From positions 1-64,000 of the forward strand of contig CAZEZP010000041.1 of the NCBI GenBank assembly GCA_964516435.1: DNA of 64,000 nucleotides, read 5' to 3'. The translations under genes were made by a program, and so were the position numbers. The stretch's first letter is position 1; each line of letters starts with the position of its first letter. Below, piece by piece: positions 25,875 through 33,718 of the stretch. The notes below the pieces were generated by a model. That model worked only from the letters and a program-made list of their open reading frames with translations. It did not search any database and had not been told where the DNA came from. The stretch is from HGW-17 sp964516435. GTDB taxonomy: Bacteria > Myxococcota_A > Polyangia > HGW-17.

Positions 25875-27485
25875 ATGGAATCATCGATGGGTCGCTATCA
25901 ACTGCTGGAGCGCATCGGCGGCGGCGGAATGGCCGACGTGTACCGGGCACTGGCGCTGGGACCGGCCGGCTTCCGGAAAATCGTGGCCATCAAGATCATC
26001 CGCCCCGCCATGTGCGCGGATCCGGAATTCGTGAGGATGTTCCAGCGGGAGGCCTCCATCGCAGCGCGCATCGGCCATCCCAACGCGGTGCAGGTGTTCG
26101 AGTTCAACCGGGACAGGAACCAGCACTACCTGGTCATGGAATTCGTGGAAGGCCTGGATCTGAAGACCCTGCTGGAGCGCTGCGGCGGCCCCCTGCCCCC
26201 GGCACTGGCCTTCTTCATCGCCTCCAAGGTGCTCGCCGCCCTGCACCACGCTCATACCCTGTGCGACGAATCCGGCCGATGCCTGCGGATCATCCACCGG
26301 GACGTCACGCCCCACAACATCCTGCTCTCCATCAACGGCGACGTGAAACTGGCCGATTTCGGCATCGCCCGGACACAGGACGGCATCGGGCTGACGAACG
26401 CCAACATGGTGCGCGGGAAACTGCCCTATCTCTCGCCCGAGCAGGCGCGCGGCGAGCCGCTGGACCCGCGCACGGACCTCTACAGCCTGGGGCTGGTGCT
26501 CTTCGAGATGCTCACGGGGGTGCGCCGCTTCTGCCAGCGGGGCGCAGGCGGCATGGCCGAGGTTCTGGAAGGGCGCTACCTGCCGCCTTCGCATCTGGAG
26601 CCCGGCCTCGACGGACTGGCGGACCGCCTGACCGGCCGGCTGTGCGCGCCGGGCCGGGAAAACCGCTTTCCATCGGCGCAGGCGGCGCGCCGGGCCATCG
26701 AGGCGCACTTTTCCTGGGATGCCTCGGCCGTCCTGGGGCAGTGGGTGTCCGCCCACATGCGCACGCCGGCCGCATCCGAAGCCTGCACGCAACTCCTGGC
26801 GCGCGACGAGGATTCGGCATCGTTCACCTTCGGCGAGGGCGACCGTCCCACGGCGAAACTCGACATGCTCGAAACCTGCCCCATGCCGGCGGCGGACGAG
26901 GTGGAAACCCGCGTGGAAACCGGCCCCGAAAAATCCTCGTGCGACCAGGCCCCGGCACCGCCGGCCGCCCCTCTGCGGCCGCACGCCGGAATCCGCAGGA
27001 TCCACATTTCTCCACTCTTTCTATGGGCATTGCTGTTCCCGGGGCTCGGCCTGGCGGGGCTGTCCGCAGGGTATGCCGCGGTTTTTCTCGTTCCGGGAGT
27101 TTCCGCCGGCATTCGGCCGTCGTTTCAACGTTTTTCCATTCTCCACGCGAAAACCACGATCTTCCTGCCGAAAAATGATCCGGTGGAGGCGCGGCCGGAA
27201 AAGCAGGAATCCTCGCGATTCGTGAAGGAGGAATCCCCCGGTGCTCCTTCGCGGGAACGTGCCGCGGCAGCACCGCTGGCCCGGCCGAAAATGGCGCCTC
27301 CTCCATCCCGGCGCACCCGCGTGGTCGCGCCTTCGGCGGCCGTTTCGGACTCCATGGAGCCGGATTCGCCGCTGGCCCCATCCCCGAAGCCCCATCCGGC
27401 CGCGCCGGCCGCCTCCCCGAAGCCCCATCCGACCGCGCCGGCCGCCTCCATCGATGAGCTCAAGAGCGATCCCGACTGGGAATGA
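25875..27485 (+). CDS. Hanks-type Ser/Thr protein kinase with extracytoplasmic tail
   Basis: 536 aa. The ATG at 25875 has GAGGT 6 nt upstream. The kinase domain spans about 7-275: glycine loop GGGGMADV, VAIK with K40, HRDVTPHN (H141, D143, N148), DFG (161-163), then LPYLSPEQARGE and DLYSLGLVLFEMLTG. All catalytic residues are present, so it should be active. After a Pro/Ala/Glu linker, one transmembrane helix (about 380-406) leads to an extracytoplasmic tail of about 130 residues. That tail is low-complexity, has two SPKPHP repeats and shows no PASTA or other sensor domain. It lies just upstream of the sigma-54-driven cyclitol cluster. Whether it controls that cluster is unknown. Confidence 0.93.
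   Translation: MESSMGRYQLLERIGGGGMADVYRALALGPAGFRKIVAIKIIRPAMCADPEFVRMFQREASIAARIGHPNAVQVFEFNRDRNQHYLVMEFVEGLDLKTLLERCGGPLPPALAFFIASKVLAALHHAHTLCDESGRCLRIIHRDVTPHNILLSINGDVKLADFGIARTQDGIGLTNANMVRGKLPYLSPEQARGEPLDPRTDLYSLGLVLFEMLTGVRRFCQRGAGGMAEVLEGRYLPPSHLEPGLDGLADRLTGRLCAPGRENRFPSAQAARRAIEAHFSWDASAVLGQWVSAHMRTPAASEACTQLLARDEDSASFTFGEGDRPTAKLDMLETCPMPAADEVETRVETGPEKSSCDQAPAPPAAPLRPHAGIRRIHISPLFLWALLFPGLGLAGLSAGYAAVFLVPGVSAGIRPSFQRFSILHAKTTIFLPKNDPVEARPEKQESSRFVKEESPGAPSRERAAAAPLARPKMAPPPSRRTRVVAPSAAVSDSMEPDSPLAPSPKPHPAAPAASPKPHPTAPAASIDELKSDPDWE
27381..27446 (+). repeat. 33-bp tandem duplication inside the kinase gene
   Basis: Two copies of a 33-bp unit (27381-27413 and 27414-27446) differ at one base and encode SPKPHPAAPAA and SPKPHPTAPAA in the extracytoplasmic tail. 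This is a recent in-frame duplication in a low-complexity linker. Confidence 0.85.
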
Positions 27486-27678
27486 TTTACCGGCGCCATT
27501 CTTCCTGTTTTTTCACTCTGTGTTTTTTTTTCACACACTTCGGCCGGCCCGCCTCTTCGTGTGGCTCTGGAGTTTCTTCTGGAATTCGAACACTCCCCGC
27601 ATCCTGCCCCACGCTTCGAAAATACCCGACTGCTCCGCAAACCGGGCATGCATGTCTTCACGTCCGGGATGCCCTGAC

Positions 27679-27695
27679 TTGGCACAAGAATTGCT
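27679..27695 (+). promoter_or_regulatory. Sigma-54 (-24/-12) promoter of the cyclitol gene cluster
   Basis: TTGGCACAAGAATTGCT matches the sigma-54 consensus TGGCACG-N4-TTGCW at every position but one (A for G after TGGCAC), with the exact spacing between the GG and GC doublets. Transcription should start near 27706, 55 nt before the cupin ATG at 27761. Sigma-54 promoters need an ATP-dependent enhancer-binding protein. No such gene is in the window. About 5 bp upstream lies an inverted repeat GGGCAT-N19-ATGCCC (27644-27674), and farther up GGAGT...ACTCC near 27570-27597. Either could be an activator site, but this is speculative. The rest of 27486-27678 is T-rich and holds no gene. Confidence 0.8.
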
Positions 27696-27760
27696 AAAAG
27701 CATGCAGGCCATTTTGTATATGGCCATCTGCCCGACCCATTGAAACATGGAGGCTTCGCC

Positions 27761-28567
27761 ATGGTGACATCCCGGAATTTTCATGAAGCGCCCCAGGCGG
27801 GAGAATCCATTCTGCCCTCCATTCTTCCCCTCCTGACCGATGTTTCGGTTTCCCTGGCGCATGCCCTGGCCGCATTGGACGAAACCCCGGAAGGCTTCCG
27901 GATCCTCGTGGATTCCCATGGGCGGCTGGAAGGCATCCTGGATGCGCGCCGGCTGCATGCGGCCCTCCTGGAGCTTCACGATCTGAACGCCCCCCTGGCC
28001 CGAGCGAATATTCCCTTCCCTTCCTTCCTCCGGACGGACAGTCCGGTACAGGACGCCGTTCGCACGCTCATGGAAAGCGATGACACCGCGGTGCCCGTAT
28101 GCGATCCCGACGGCCGGGTGATCAATGCCGTGCCCCGGGAAGCCTTCCAGCAATGGCTCGAGGAGGACCTCCCGTGGGATCCCAGGATGGATTTCATGGC
28201 GCTTCGCAGGGAGGCGCGTCCGCAGGACGCGGTGTTCCGCCCGTGGGGCTTCTACCGGGTGCTCGCGCGCAACGAATTCTCCCAGACCAAGATTCTGGCG
28301 CTGGATCCGGGCCAGGAAATCAGCCTCCAGAAACACTTCCTGCGGGAGGAGTACTGGACGGTGGTGCGCGGAGAGGGCGTCTTCCGGCTCGGAGGAGAGG
28401 TCTTTCCCGTGTCCCGCGGCTTCACCGCCCGCATCCCGCGCGAAGCCCTGCACTGGATTCGCAACACCAGCACCGGGGACCGGCTGGTCATCATGGAAGT
28501 CCAGACGGGCGATGCCTTCCGCGAGGACGACATCGTGCGGATCGCGGACCGCTATCAGCGCGATTGA
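27761..28567 (+). CDS. CBS-like domain / phosphomannose isomerase type II cupin fusion
   Basis: 268 aa. The ATG at 27761 is chosen because GGAGG lies 7 nt upstream; an in-frame TTG at 27740 is less likely. Residues about 20-130 resemble a CBS pair (FRILVDSHGRLEGIL and TAVPVCDPDGRVINAV are the two sensor-like strands). Residues 158-265 are a type II phosphomannose isomerase cupin: RPWGFYRVL, PGQEISLQKHFLREEYW, VVRGEGVF, IPREALHWIRN, IMEVQTGDAFREDDIVR and DRYQRD. H192, E198 and H231 are likely metal ligands, while the usual EHW motif reads EYW. Canonical relatives interconvert mannose-6-P and fructose-6-P. Here the substrate is probably a sugar or cyclitol phosphate of the same cluster, with CBS-mediated nucleotide control. 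Confidence 0.8.
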   Translation: MVTSRNFHEAPQAGESILPSILPLLTDVSVSLAHALAALDETPEGFRILVDSHGRLEGILDARRLHAALLELHDLNAPLARANIPFPSFLRTDSPVQDAVRTLMESDDTAVPVCDPDGRVINAVPREAFQQWLEEDLPWDPRMDFMALRREARPQDAVFRPWGFYRVLARNEFSQTKILALDPGQEISLQKHFLREEYWTVVRGEGVFRLGGEVFPVSRGFTARIPREALHWIRNTSTGDRLVIMEVQTGDAFREDDIVRIADRYQRD

Positions 28568-28610
28568 ACGGATAACCGCCGATGCCGGCGGAAAGGATGG
28601 AGGGGTCACC

Positions 28611-30479
28611 ATGAAGGCACTGATCCTGGCAGCAGGCCGCGGACGGCGGCTGGATCGTCAAAACAAGCCCAAACCCCTGGTGGAAGTCGGCAACGTGCCC
28701 ATCGTCATCCGGCTCATGGAGGGGCTATCCGCCCGGGGCGTGGACGAGTTCTTCCTCGTCGTGGGGTACGAGAAGGAACGCATCGTGCGCGAGGTCGCCT
28801 CCCGCATGGCCGGCCGGCTCTCCCTGCATTTCATCGAAAACCCGGATTTCGACGGGGGGCTGGCCGCCAGCGTGCTGTGCGCACGCCCCCACCTTCACGG
28901 ACCGATCGTCCTGAGCATGGGCGATCACGTGTTCGACCCGGAGCACCTGGACCGCATCACGGCCGTGCAGCCTGCGCCGGGCACGGTCACGGTGCTGGTG
29001 GACGCGGCCACGCCGCCCGTGAAGGCCGGGAACGACTGCGTCAGGGTCCGCTGCGAGAACGGCCTCGTGCAGGACATCGGCCTGCACGTCGAAAACCCCA
29101 CGGGCGTAGACATGGGCCTGTTTTTTGCCGATGCGGAAACGCTCTTCGATGCGCTGGCCCGGGCGACGGAACGGAATCCGGCAGCATCGCTGGCCGACGG
29201 CCTGCGGGAACTCGCCCGGGAAAACCGCCTGCGGGCCGAAACCGCCGATGCCGCGGGCTGGGACGACATCGACACACCGGAGGACCTCATCCGGGCGGAA
29301 ATGCGCCTGCGCGCCCAGGCCCGCGCCAGCGTGCTCTCCCACGTAGTCCTGGCCTCCTCCCGCGTGCCCGACGCCGTGCACGACTTCGTGGTGGGCGAGC
29401 CCGTCACCACCAAGATGGTGATGATGCGCGGCTTCTTCCGCAGGCCCGAGGACTTCGAGTTCATCCCGCGCGAGAGCGCCTCATCGCCCATCTTCGTCTT
29501 CTCGGACGAGACGGTGACCCCGCTGTATGCGGCCCCTCTGCACGAGAAGATGCGGCGCCTGGGCTACAACGCGCATCTGATCACCATGCCCGATGGCGAG
29601 GGCAGCAAGAGCCTGGCCTCGTTCACGGAACTGACCGAGCGCGTGCTGCGCCTTGGCGTGGACGAGCGCTCCGTGTTCGTGAGCGTGGGCGGGGGCGTGG
29701 TGTGCAACGTCTGCGGCTTCATCGCCTCGTGCATCTACCGGGGGCTTTCCCTCATCCATCTGCCCACGTCGCTGATGGCGCAGTGCGATGCGGCCATCAG
29801 CCACAAACAGGCCATCAACGGCGCGCACGGCAAGAACATGATCGGCTCCTACTACAGTCCGCGCATGGTGCTCGTGGACGTGGAAACCCTCTCCACGCTC
29901 CCGGAGCGCCTGGTTCCCGACGGGATGGCCGAGGTCATCAAGCACGCGCTCTGCCAGGACCCCGCCTACGTGGATTTCCTGATGTCCTACCAAGGGGATT
30001 TCGTTCGTGACATCGATTTCCTGGAACAGGTGGTGGCCCGCAACATCCGGCTCAAGTGCGAACTCTCCCGCGTCGACCCGAAGGAGCACACGGTGGGAAT
30101 GGTGCTGCAGTATGGGCATACCCTGGGGCACCCGGTGGAGCACATGTCGGGATACGAACTCTATCACGGCGAGAGCGTGGCGCTGGGCATGCTCGTGGCC
30201 GCGCGCGTTTCGCGCATCCTCAACGTCTGCGGGGATTCCCTCGTGAAGACCCACGTGGACCTCGTCACGAAATACCGGCTGCCCACGGCCATTCCGCGCG
30301 GCATCTTTGCGGACGGGCTGATGGATGCCCTGCGCTACAACAAGCGATACCTCACGGAGGGAACCCAGATGTCCCTGTTGCAGGACATCGGAAAACCATG
30401 GACAGTCAACGGCAAATATGTCATCCCGGTGGCCAACGACGTCATCCGGGATGCCGTCGTCCAAACCCTGGAGGCATGA
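28611..30479 (+). CDS. Nucleotidyltransferase fused to sugar-phosphate cyclase (2-deoxy-scyllo-inosose synthase-like)
   Basis: 622 aa. The ATG at 28611 has GGAGG 7 nt upstream. Residues 1-235 are a sugar-phosphate nucleotidyltransferase: LAAGRGRRL (6-14), KPKPLVEVG, SMGDHVFD (102-109) and WDDIDTPEDL (217-226). The MGDH and DIDTPEDL forms resemble CTP:inositol-1-phosphate cytidylyltransferase. Residues about 255-622 are a dehydroquinate-synthase-fold cyclase with VSVGGGVVCNV (NAD loop), D393, K399 and likely zinc ligands E441, H503 and H519 (MAEVIKH, YGHTLGH, YHGESVALGM). In place of the aroB-type GGKTGVN it has SHKQAING-GKN, which I recall from 2-deoxy-scyllo-inosose synthases. The ending YNKRY...LLQDIGKP also fits that group. 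Proposed role: cyclise a hexose or heptose phosphate, and activate a cyclitol phosphate as a nucleotide. The fusion appears genuine, with no stop or frameshift at the junction. Confidence 0.85.
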   Translation: MKALILAAGRGRRLDRQNKPKPLVEVGNVPIVIRLMEGLSARGVDEFFLVVGYEKERIVREVASRMAGRLSLHFIENPDFDGGLAASVLCARPHLHGPIVLSMGDHVFDPEHLDRITAVQPAPGTVTVLVDAATPPVKAGNDCVRVRCENGLVQDIGLHVENPTGVDMGLFFADAETLFDALARATERNPAASLADGLRELARENRLRAETADAAGWDDIDTPEDLIRAEMRLRAQARASVLSHVVLASSRVPDAVHDFVVGEPVTTKMVMMRGFFRRPEDFEFIPRESASSPIFVFSDETVTPLYAAPLHEKMRRLGYNAHLITMPDGEGSKSLASFTELTERVLRLGVDERSVFVSVGGGVVCNVCGFIASCIYRGLSLIHLPTSLMAQCDAAISHKQAINGAHGKNMIGSYYSPRMVLVDVETLSTLPERLVPDGMAEVIKHALCQDPAYVDFLMSYQGDFVRDIDFLEQVVARNIRLKCELSRVDPKEHTVGMVLQYGHTLGHPVEHMSGYELYHGESVALGMLVAARVSRILNVCGDSLVKTHVDLVTKYRLPTAIPRGIFADGLMDALRYNKRYLTEGTQMSLLQDIGKPWTVNGKYVIPVANDVIRDAVVQTLEA

Positions 30480-30481
30480 AG

Positions 30482-31231
30482 ATGGAGAGAAGAACGGCCG
30501 TGATCACGGGAGCCGCCAGCGGCATCGGGCGCGCCATCGCTTTGCGCCTGGCCGCCGACGGCTGGCTCGTCCGCGCGGTGGTGCGGGACGTGGAGAAAGC
30601 GAAAGCCGCGCTCTCGCCCTGTCCGCCCGACGCGCTGGATTTCATTCGGCTGGACGTGGCCGATCTGGATGCCTACGAATCCGCATTTGCGCGTCTGGAC
30701 GTGGTCCATGCCGTCATCGCCAATGCGGGCATCTGCAGGCAGGCCGCCTTGTCCGACGATTTCGCCGACGCGGTATGGCGCGAAACCATGCGCGTCAACG
30801 TGGATGCCGTGTGGCAGTTGTTCCGTACGCTACACGCGCGCATTCCATCCGGCGGGCGCGCCATCGTCATCTCCTCGGGCCTGGGCAAGCTCGGGCGGCC
30901 GGCCTACGGCGCCTACGCGGCCTCGAAGCACGCGGTGCTGGGCCTCGCCAAGTGCTTCGCGAAGGAACTGGCTCCCCGCGGCATCACCGTCAACGCCATC
31001 TGCCCCGGCTGGGTGGATACGCCCATGGCCCGCGGGGACCTGGTGAAAAACGCGAGGACGTTCGGCACCACGCCGGAAATCGAGTACCAGAAGGCCTGCG
31101 CTGGCATTCCCGTGGGCCGCTTCGTGCAGCCGGAGGAAGTGGCCGCGCTGTGTGCCTTCCTGCTTTCGCCGGAGGCCGCCGCCATCACGGGAGAAGCCTA
31201 CAACATCTCCGGCGGGGAGTTCTTCGCATGA
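30482..31231 (+). CDS. Short-chain dehydrogenase/reductase
   Basis: 249 aa. The ATG at 30482 is chosen over 30476 because GGAGG (30470-30474) lies 7 nt before it. The upstream ATG overlaps the cyclase stop. A classical SDR: TGAASGIG (9-16) for NAD(P) binding, ANAG (80-83), catalytic S131/S132 in VISSGLGKLG, and YAASK with Y145 and K149. CPGWVDTPM follows, and the C-terminus ends GEAYNISGGEFF. Asp or Arg residues for NADH or NADPH choice cannot be judged with certainty; RAVVRDVEKA after beta-2 leans to NADPH. In this cluster it most likely reduces the ketone of an inosose-type cyclase product or oxidises a cyclitol hydroxyl. Confidence 0.92.
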   Translation: MERRTAVITGAASGIGRAIALRLAADGWLVRAVVRDVEKAKAALSPCPPDALDFIRLDVADLDAYESAFARLDVVHAVIANAGICRQAALSDDFADAVWRETMRVNVDAVWQLFRTLHARIPSGGRAIVISSGLGKLGRPAYGAYAASKHAVLGLAKCFAKELAPRGITVNAICPGWVDTPMARGDLVKNARTFGTTPEIEYQKACAGIPVGRFVQPEEVAALCAFLLSPEAAAITGEAYNISGGEFFA

Positions 31232-32109
31232 ACGCCGAAAACCTGGCCGCCGCCATCCGGAACCTGCAGGTGCTGTGCGTGGGGCAGGTCACCCACGACC
31301 GCTATGGCGACGAGTTCGTGGCGGGAGGATGCGCGTTTTTCGGCGCCCGCTGCGCGCATGCCCTGGGCGCCCGCGTGCGGCTGCTGACCAGTTTCGGCGA
31401 GGATTTCACGCGGCAAGCCGACCTGGCCGGTCTCGATGTCCACGCCGTACAGCGCGGGCGCACCACCGTGTTCACCAACACCTACCCCCCGGGCGGGCAT
31501 CGCGTGCAAAGAATCGAATCCGTATCCGCCCCGCTGGTTTTGCAGGACCTGCCTCATGGCTGGCAGGAGGCCGACGTGCTGCTGCTGGCGCCCGTATTCG
31601 GGGAAATCGATCCCGCGCACGACTGGTTTTCCCGCATCCGCGCCCGGGTGCGCGCCGCCTGCCTGCAGGGCTTCATGAAGACGGCCGGCCCGGCGGGCGC
31701 CGTCGTCGCGGGAGAGCCGCTTTCCAGGCGGCCGTTCTCTCTGGCCGGCGCCGATGCCTTCTTCCTTTCGGAGGAAGATATCGCGTGCTTCGGGGACCCC
31801 GGCCTTCTGGACTTTCTGCGGGCACGCGCCGCCTGCGTCTTCGTCACCGGGGGCGAAAAAGGCTGCGATGTCCTCACCCGCGATGGCGCATTCCATGTCG
31901 GTATATATCCCACCAGTGCCATGGATCCCACCGGTGCCGGAGACACGTTCGCGGGTGCCTGCTCCCTGGCGCTGGCCGCCGGCGCCGATCCCCTGACGGC
32001 CGCCCGGCTGGGCGCCGCCGCCGCGTCCGTCGTGGTGGAATTCCAGGGCTCCCGCGAAATGCCCCGCGTCGCCGAAGCCTGGAAACGTTTTTCCACCTTC
32101 CCGGGTTGA
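31228..32109 (+). CDS. PfkB-family sugar or cyclitol kinase
   Basis: 293 aa, starting with an ATGA overlap on the dehydrogenase stop. It has the ribokinase/PfkB layout: N-terminal VLCVGQVTHDRY, then EFVAGGCAFFGARCAHALGA, LTSFGEDF and the C-terminal signature DPTGAGDTFAGA (233-244) with catalytic base D239 and anion hole GAGD. An SEEDIACFG segment (181-189) fits the usual loop before FVTGGEKGC. Substrate is not deducible from motifs. As the last gene of the cluster it could phosphorylate the free cyclitol to give the substrate for the nucleotidyltransferase domain encoded two genes earlier. Confidence 0.9.
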   Translation: MNAENLAAAIRNLQVLCVGQVTHDRYGDEFVAGGCAFFGARCAHALGARVRLLTSFGEDFTRQADLAGLDVHAVQRGRTTVFTNTYPPGGHRVQRIESVSAPLVLQDLPHGWQEADVLLLAPVFGEIDPAHDWFSRIRARVRAACLQGFMKTAGPAGAVVAGEPLSRRPFSLAGADAFFLSEEDIACFGDPGLLDFLRARAACVFVTGGEKGCDVLTRDGAFHVGIYPTSAMDPTGAGDTFAGACSLALAAGADPLTAARLGAAAASVVVEFQGSREMPRVAEAWKRFSTFPG

Positions 32110-32180
32110 TGCCATCCGGCCGTGAAAACCGGCCCGCCGCGTCCGTCTGCATTCTTATGACCACCCCACAAAGTGTCAGC

Positions 32181-32208
32181 TTGAAATTCATGGCGGGAAC
32201 TGTAGACT
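32181..32208 (+). promoter_or_regulatory. Promoter of ftsY and following genes
   Basis: TTGAAA (32181-32186), a 16-bp spacer and TAGACT (32203-32208). Four of six matches at each hexamer. Start near 32215, at the edge of an inverted repeat, giving a leader of about 45 nt. Confidence 0.5.
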
Positions 32209-32213
32209 TCGCC

Positions 32214-32237
32214 GCACGAAGGCGCCTCCTTTCGTGC
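32214..32237. repeat. Inverted repeat in the ftsY leader
   Basis: Perfect arms GCACGAA (32214-32220) and TTCGTGC (32231-32237) with a 10-nt loop. It begins about where the ftsY transcript would start, so it could form a 5' stabilising hairpin or an operator. No T-run follows. Confidence 0.5.
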
Positions 32238-32259
32238 TTCGTGAGAACGCGGTGGTGAC

Positions 32260-33705
32260 ATGGAATCCGGATTCTCGATCTTTGTTTTCGCTCTCGTACT
32301 GACGGCATTCTCGTTCCTGCTGGTGCGTTTCGTACAAATCCAGAAGCGCAAACGGCAGGAACTGCAGTCCGCGGAACCCGAGGAACGGGAAGTTTCCCCG
32401 GAGCCCGAATCCGGGGAGGAAAAAGAACAGGTAGTTTCACCGGAACCCGAATCCCGCGAGAAAGCGGAAAAGCCTGAATCCAAATCCGCAGAAGCCATAA
32501 AGGATGCCCCCGCGCCGGCGCCCGCGGACGAACCCTCCCCCATTCCGGAGGTCCGCCCCATCCTCACCCCGGATGCTCCCGTGGCGGCGCCGATGGACGA
32601 GAACGCCGAAACCATTCCCATGGAGCGGAAAGCCGAGGCAAAAGAAAAAGAACAGGAGCCCGCCGAAGAAGTTGCCACGGCCGCTCCCGAACCGGCACAA
32701 AAAGCGGCCGAACCAAAGCGGGAAGATGCCGCCCGGCCCGCCCCCGAGCCCGCGCAGGAAGCAGCCAAGCCGGAACCCGTCGAGGCGGAGCGTGAAAAGA
32801 GCCTGCGGGAAGGGCTGGAAAAAACCCGCGGCGGTTTCATTTCCCGGCTGGGAAAACTGTTCTCCCTGAAGAAGGAAATCGACGAATCCATCCTGGACGA
32901 GCTCGAGGAGGTCCTCTTCACGGCGGACATCGGGCCCGCCACGGCATCCCGCCTGTTCGAGGCCATCAAGGACCGGCTCTCCCGGAAACAACTGGCCAAT
33001 GCCGATGCCGTCTGGAAGGCTCTGCGGGAAATTTCCATGGAAATCCTGGATCTGCCCGCCCCACCGCTGGACTTTTCACGCGGCAAGCCCTTCGTCATCC
33101 TGGTCGCCGGCGTCAACGGCGTAGGGAAGACCACCACCATCGGCAAACTCGCGAGCCAGTACAAAGCCCAGGGGCACAAAGTCCTCCTGGCCGCGGCCGA
33201 CACATTCCGCGCCGCGGCCATCGATCAACTGGCGGTCTGGGCCGAACGCGCCGGCTGCGAAATCGTGCGCAAGCCCGAGGGCGCGGACCCGTCGTCGGTA
33301 GTCTTCGACGCCGTCCGCAAGGCCAGAGATGAGGGCTACGACATCGTCATCGCCGACACCGCCGGCCGACTGCACACCCAGGTGGGACTCATGGAGGAAC
33401 TGGGCAAGGTGCGCCGCACGGCCGCCAAGGCCTGCGAGGGCGCGCCGCACGAATCCTTCCTGGTCCTGGATGCGACCACGGGACAAAATGCCTTGGCGCA
33501 GGCCGAGATGTTCATGAAGACCATCGACTTCACGGGCATCGTCATCACCAAACTGGACGGCACTGCCAAGGGCGGCATCATCCTGGGCATCTGCGACCGG
33601 ATGAAGGTGCCCGTGCGCTACATCGGAATCGGCGAGAAAATCCACGACCTGCGCCCGTTCGATGCGCGAAAGTTCGTGGAAGCGCTCTTCTCGTCGGAAC
33701 CCTGA
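32260..33705 (+). CDS. ftsY: Signal recognition particle receptor FtsY
   Basis: 481 aa. The C-terminal 300 residues are the SRP-type NG GTPase: helical N domain (about 180-265), G1 GVNGVGKT (284-291), ADTFRAAA (313-320), DTAGR (366-370), TKLDG (430-434) and the closing FVEALF. It receives SRP-ribosome complexes at the inner membrane for co-translational insertion. The A domain is long (about 35-180), acidic and Pro/Glu-rich. At the very N-terminus is a true hydrophobic helix (IFVFALVLTAFSFLLVRFV), so this FtsY should be an integral membrane protein, unlike E. coli FtsY. Three membrane or repeat proteins follow. Confidence 0.96.
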   Translation: MESGFSIFVFALVLTAFSFLLVRFVQIQKRKRQELQSAEPEEREVSPEPESGEEKEQVVSPEPESREKAEKPESKSAEAIKDAPAPAPADEPSPIPEVRPILTPDAPVAAPMDENAETIPMERKAEAKEKEQEPAEEVATAAPEPAQKAAEPKREDAARPAPEPAQEAAKPEPVEAEREKSLREGLEKTRGGFISRLGKLFSLKKEIDESILDELEEVLFTADIGPATASRLFEAIKDRLSRKQLANADAVWKALREISMEILDLPAPPLDFSRGKPFVILVAGVNGVGKTTTIGKLASQYKAQGHKVLLAAADTFRAAAIDQLAVWAERAGCEIVRKPEGADPSSVVFDAVRKARDEGYDIVIADTAGRLHTQVGLMEELGKVRRTAAKACEGAPHESFLVLDATTGQNALAQAEMFMKTIDFTGIVITKLDGTAKGGIILGICDRMKVPVRYIGIGEKIHDLRPFDARKFVEALFSSEP

Positions 33706-33718
33706 GGAGGCTTTATTC

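Noticed and set aside
28611..30479. Plain 3-dehydroquinate synthase (aroB)
   Set aside because: The fused nucleotidyltransferase, the KQAIN motif and the absence of aroK or other shikimate genes argue against it, though DHQS activity has not been excluded.
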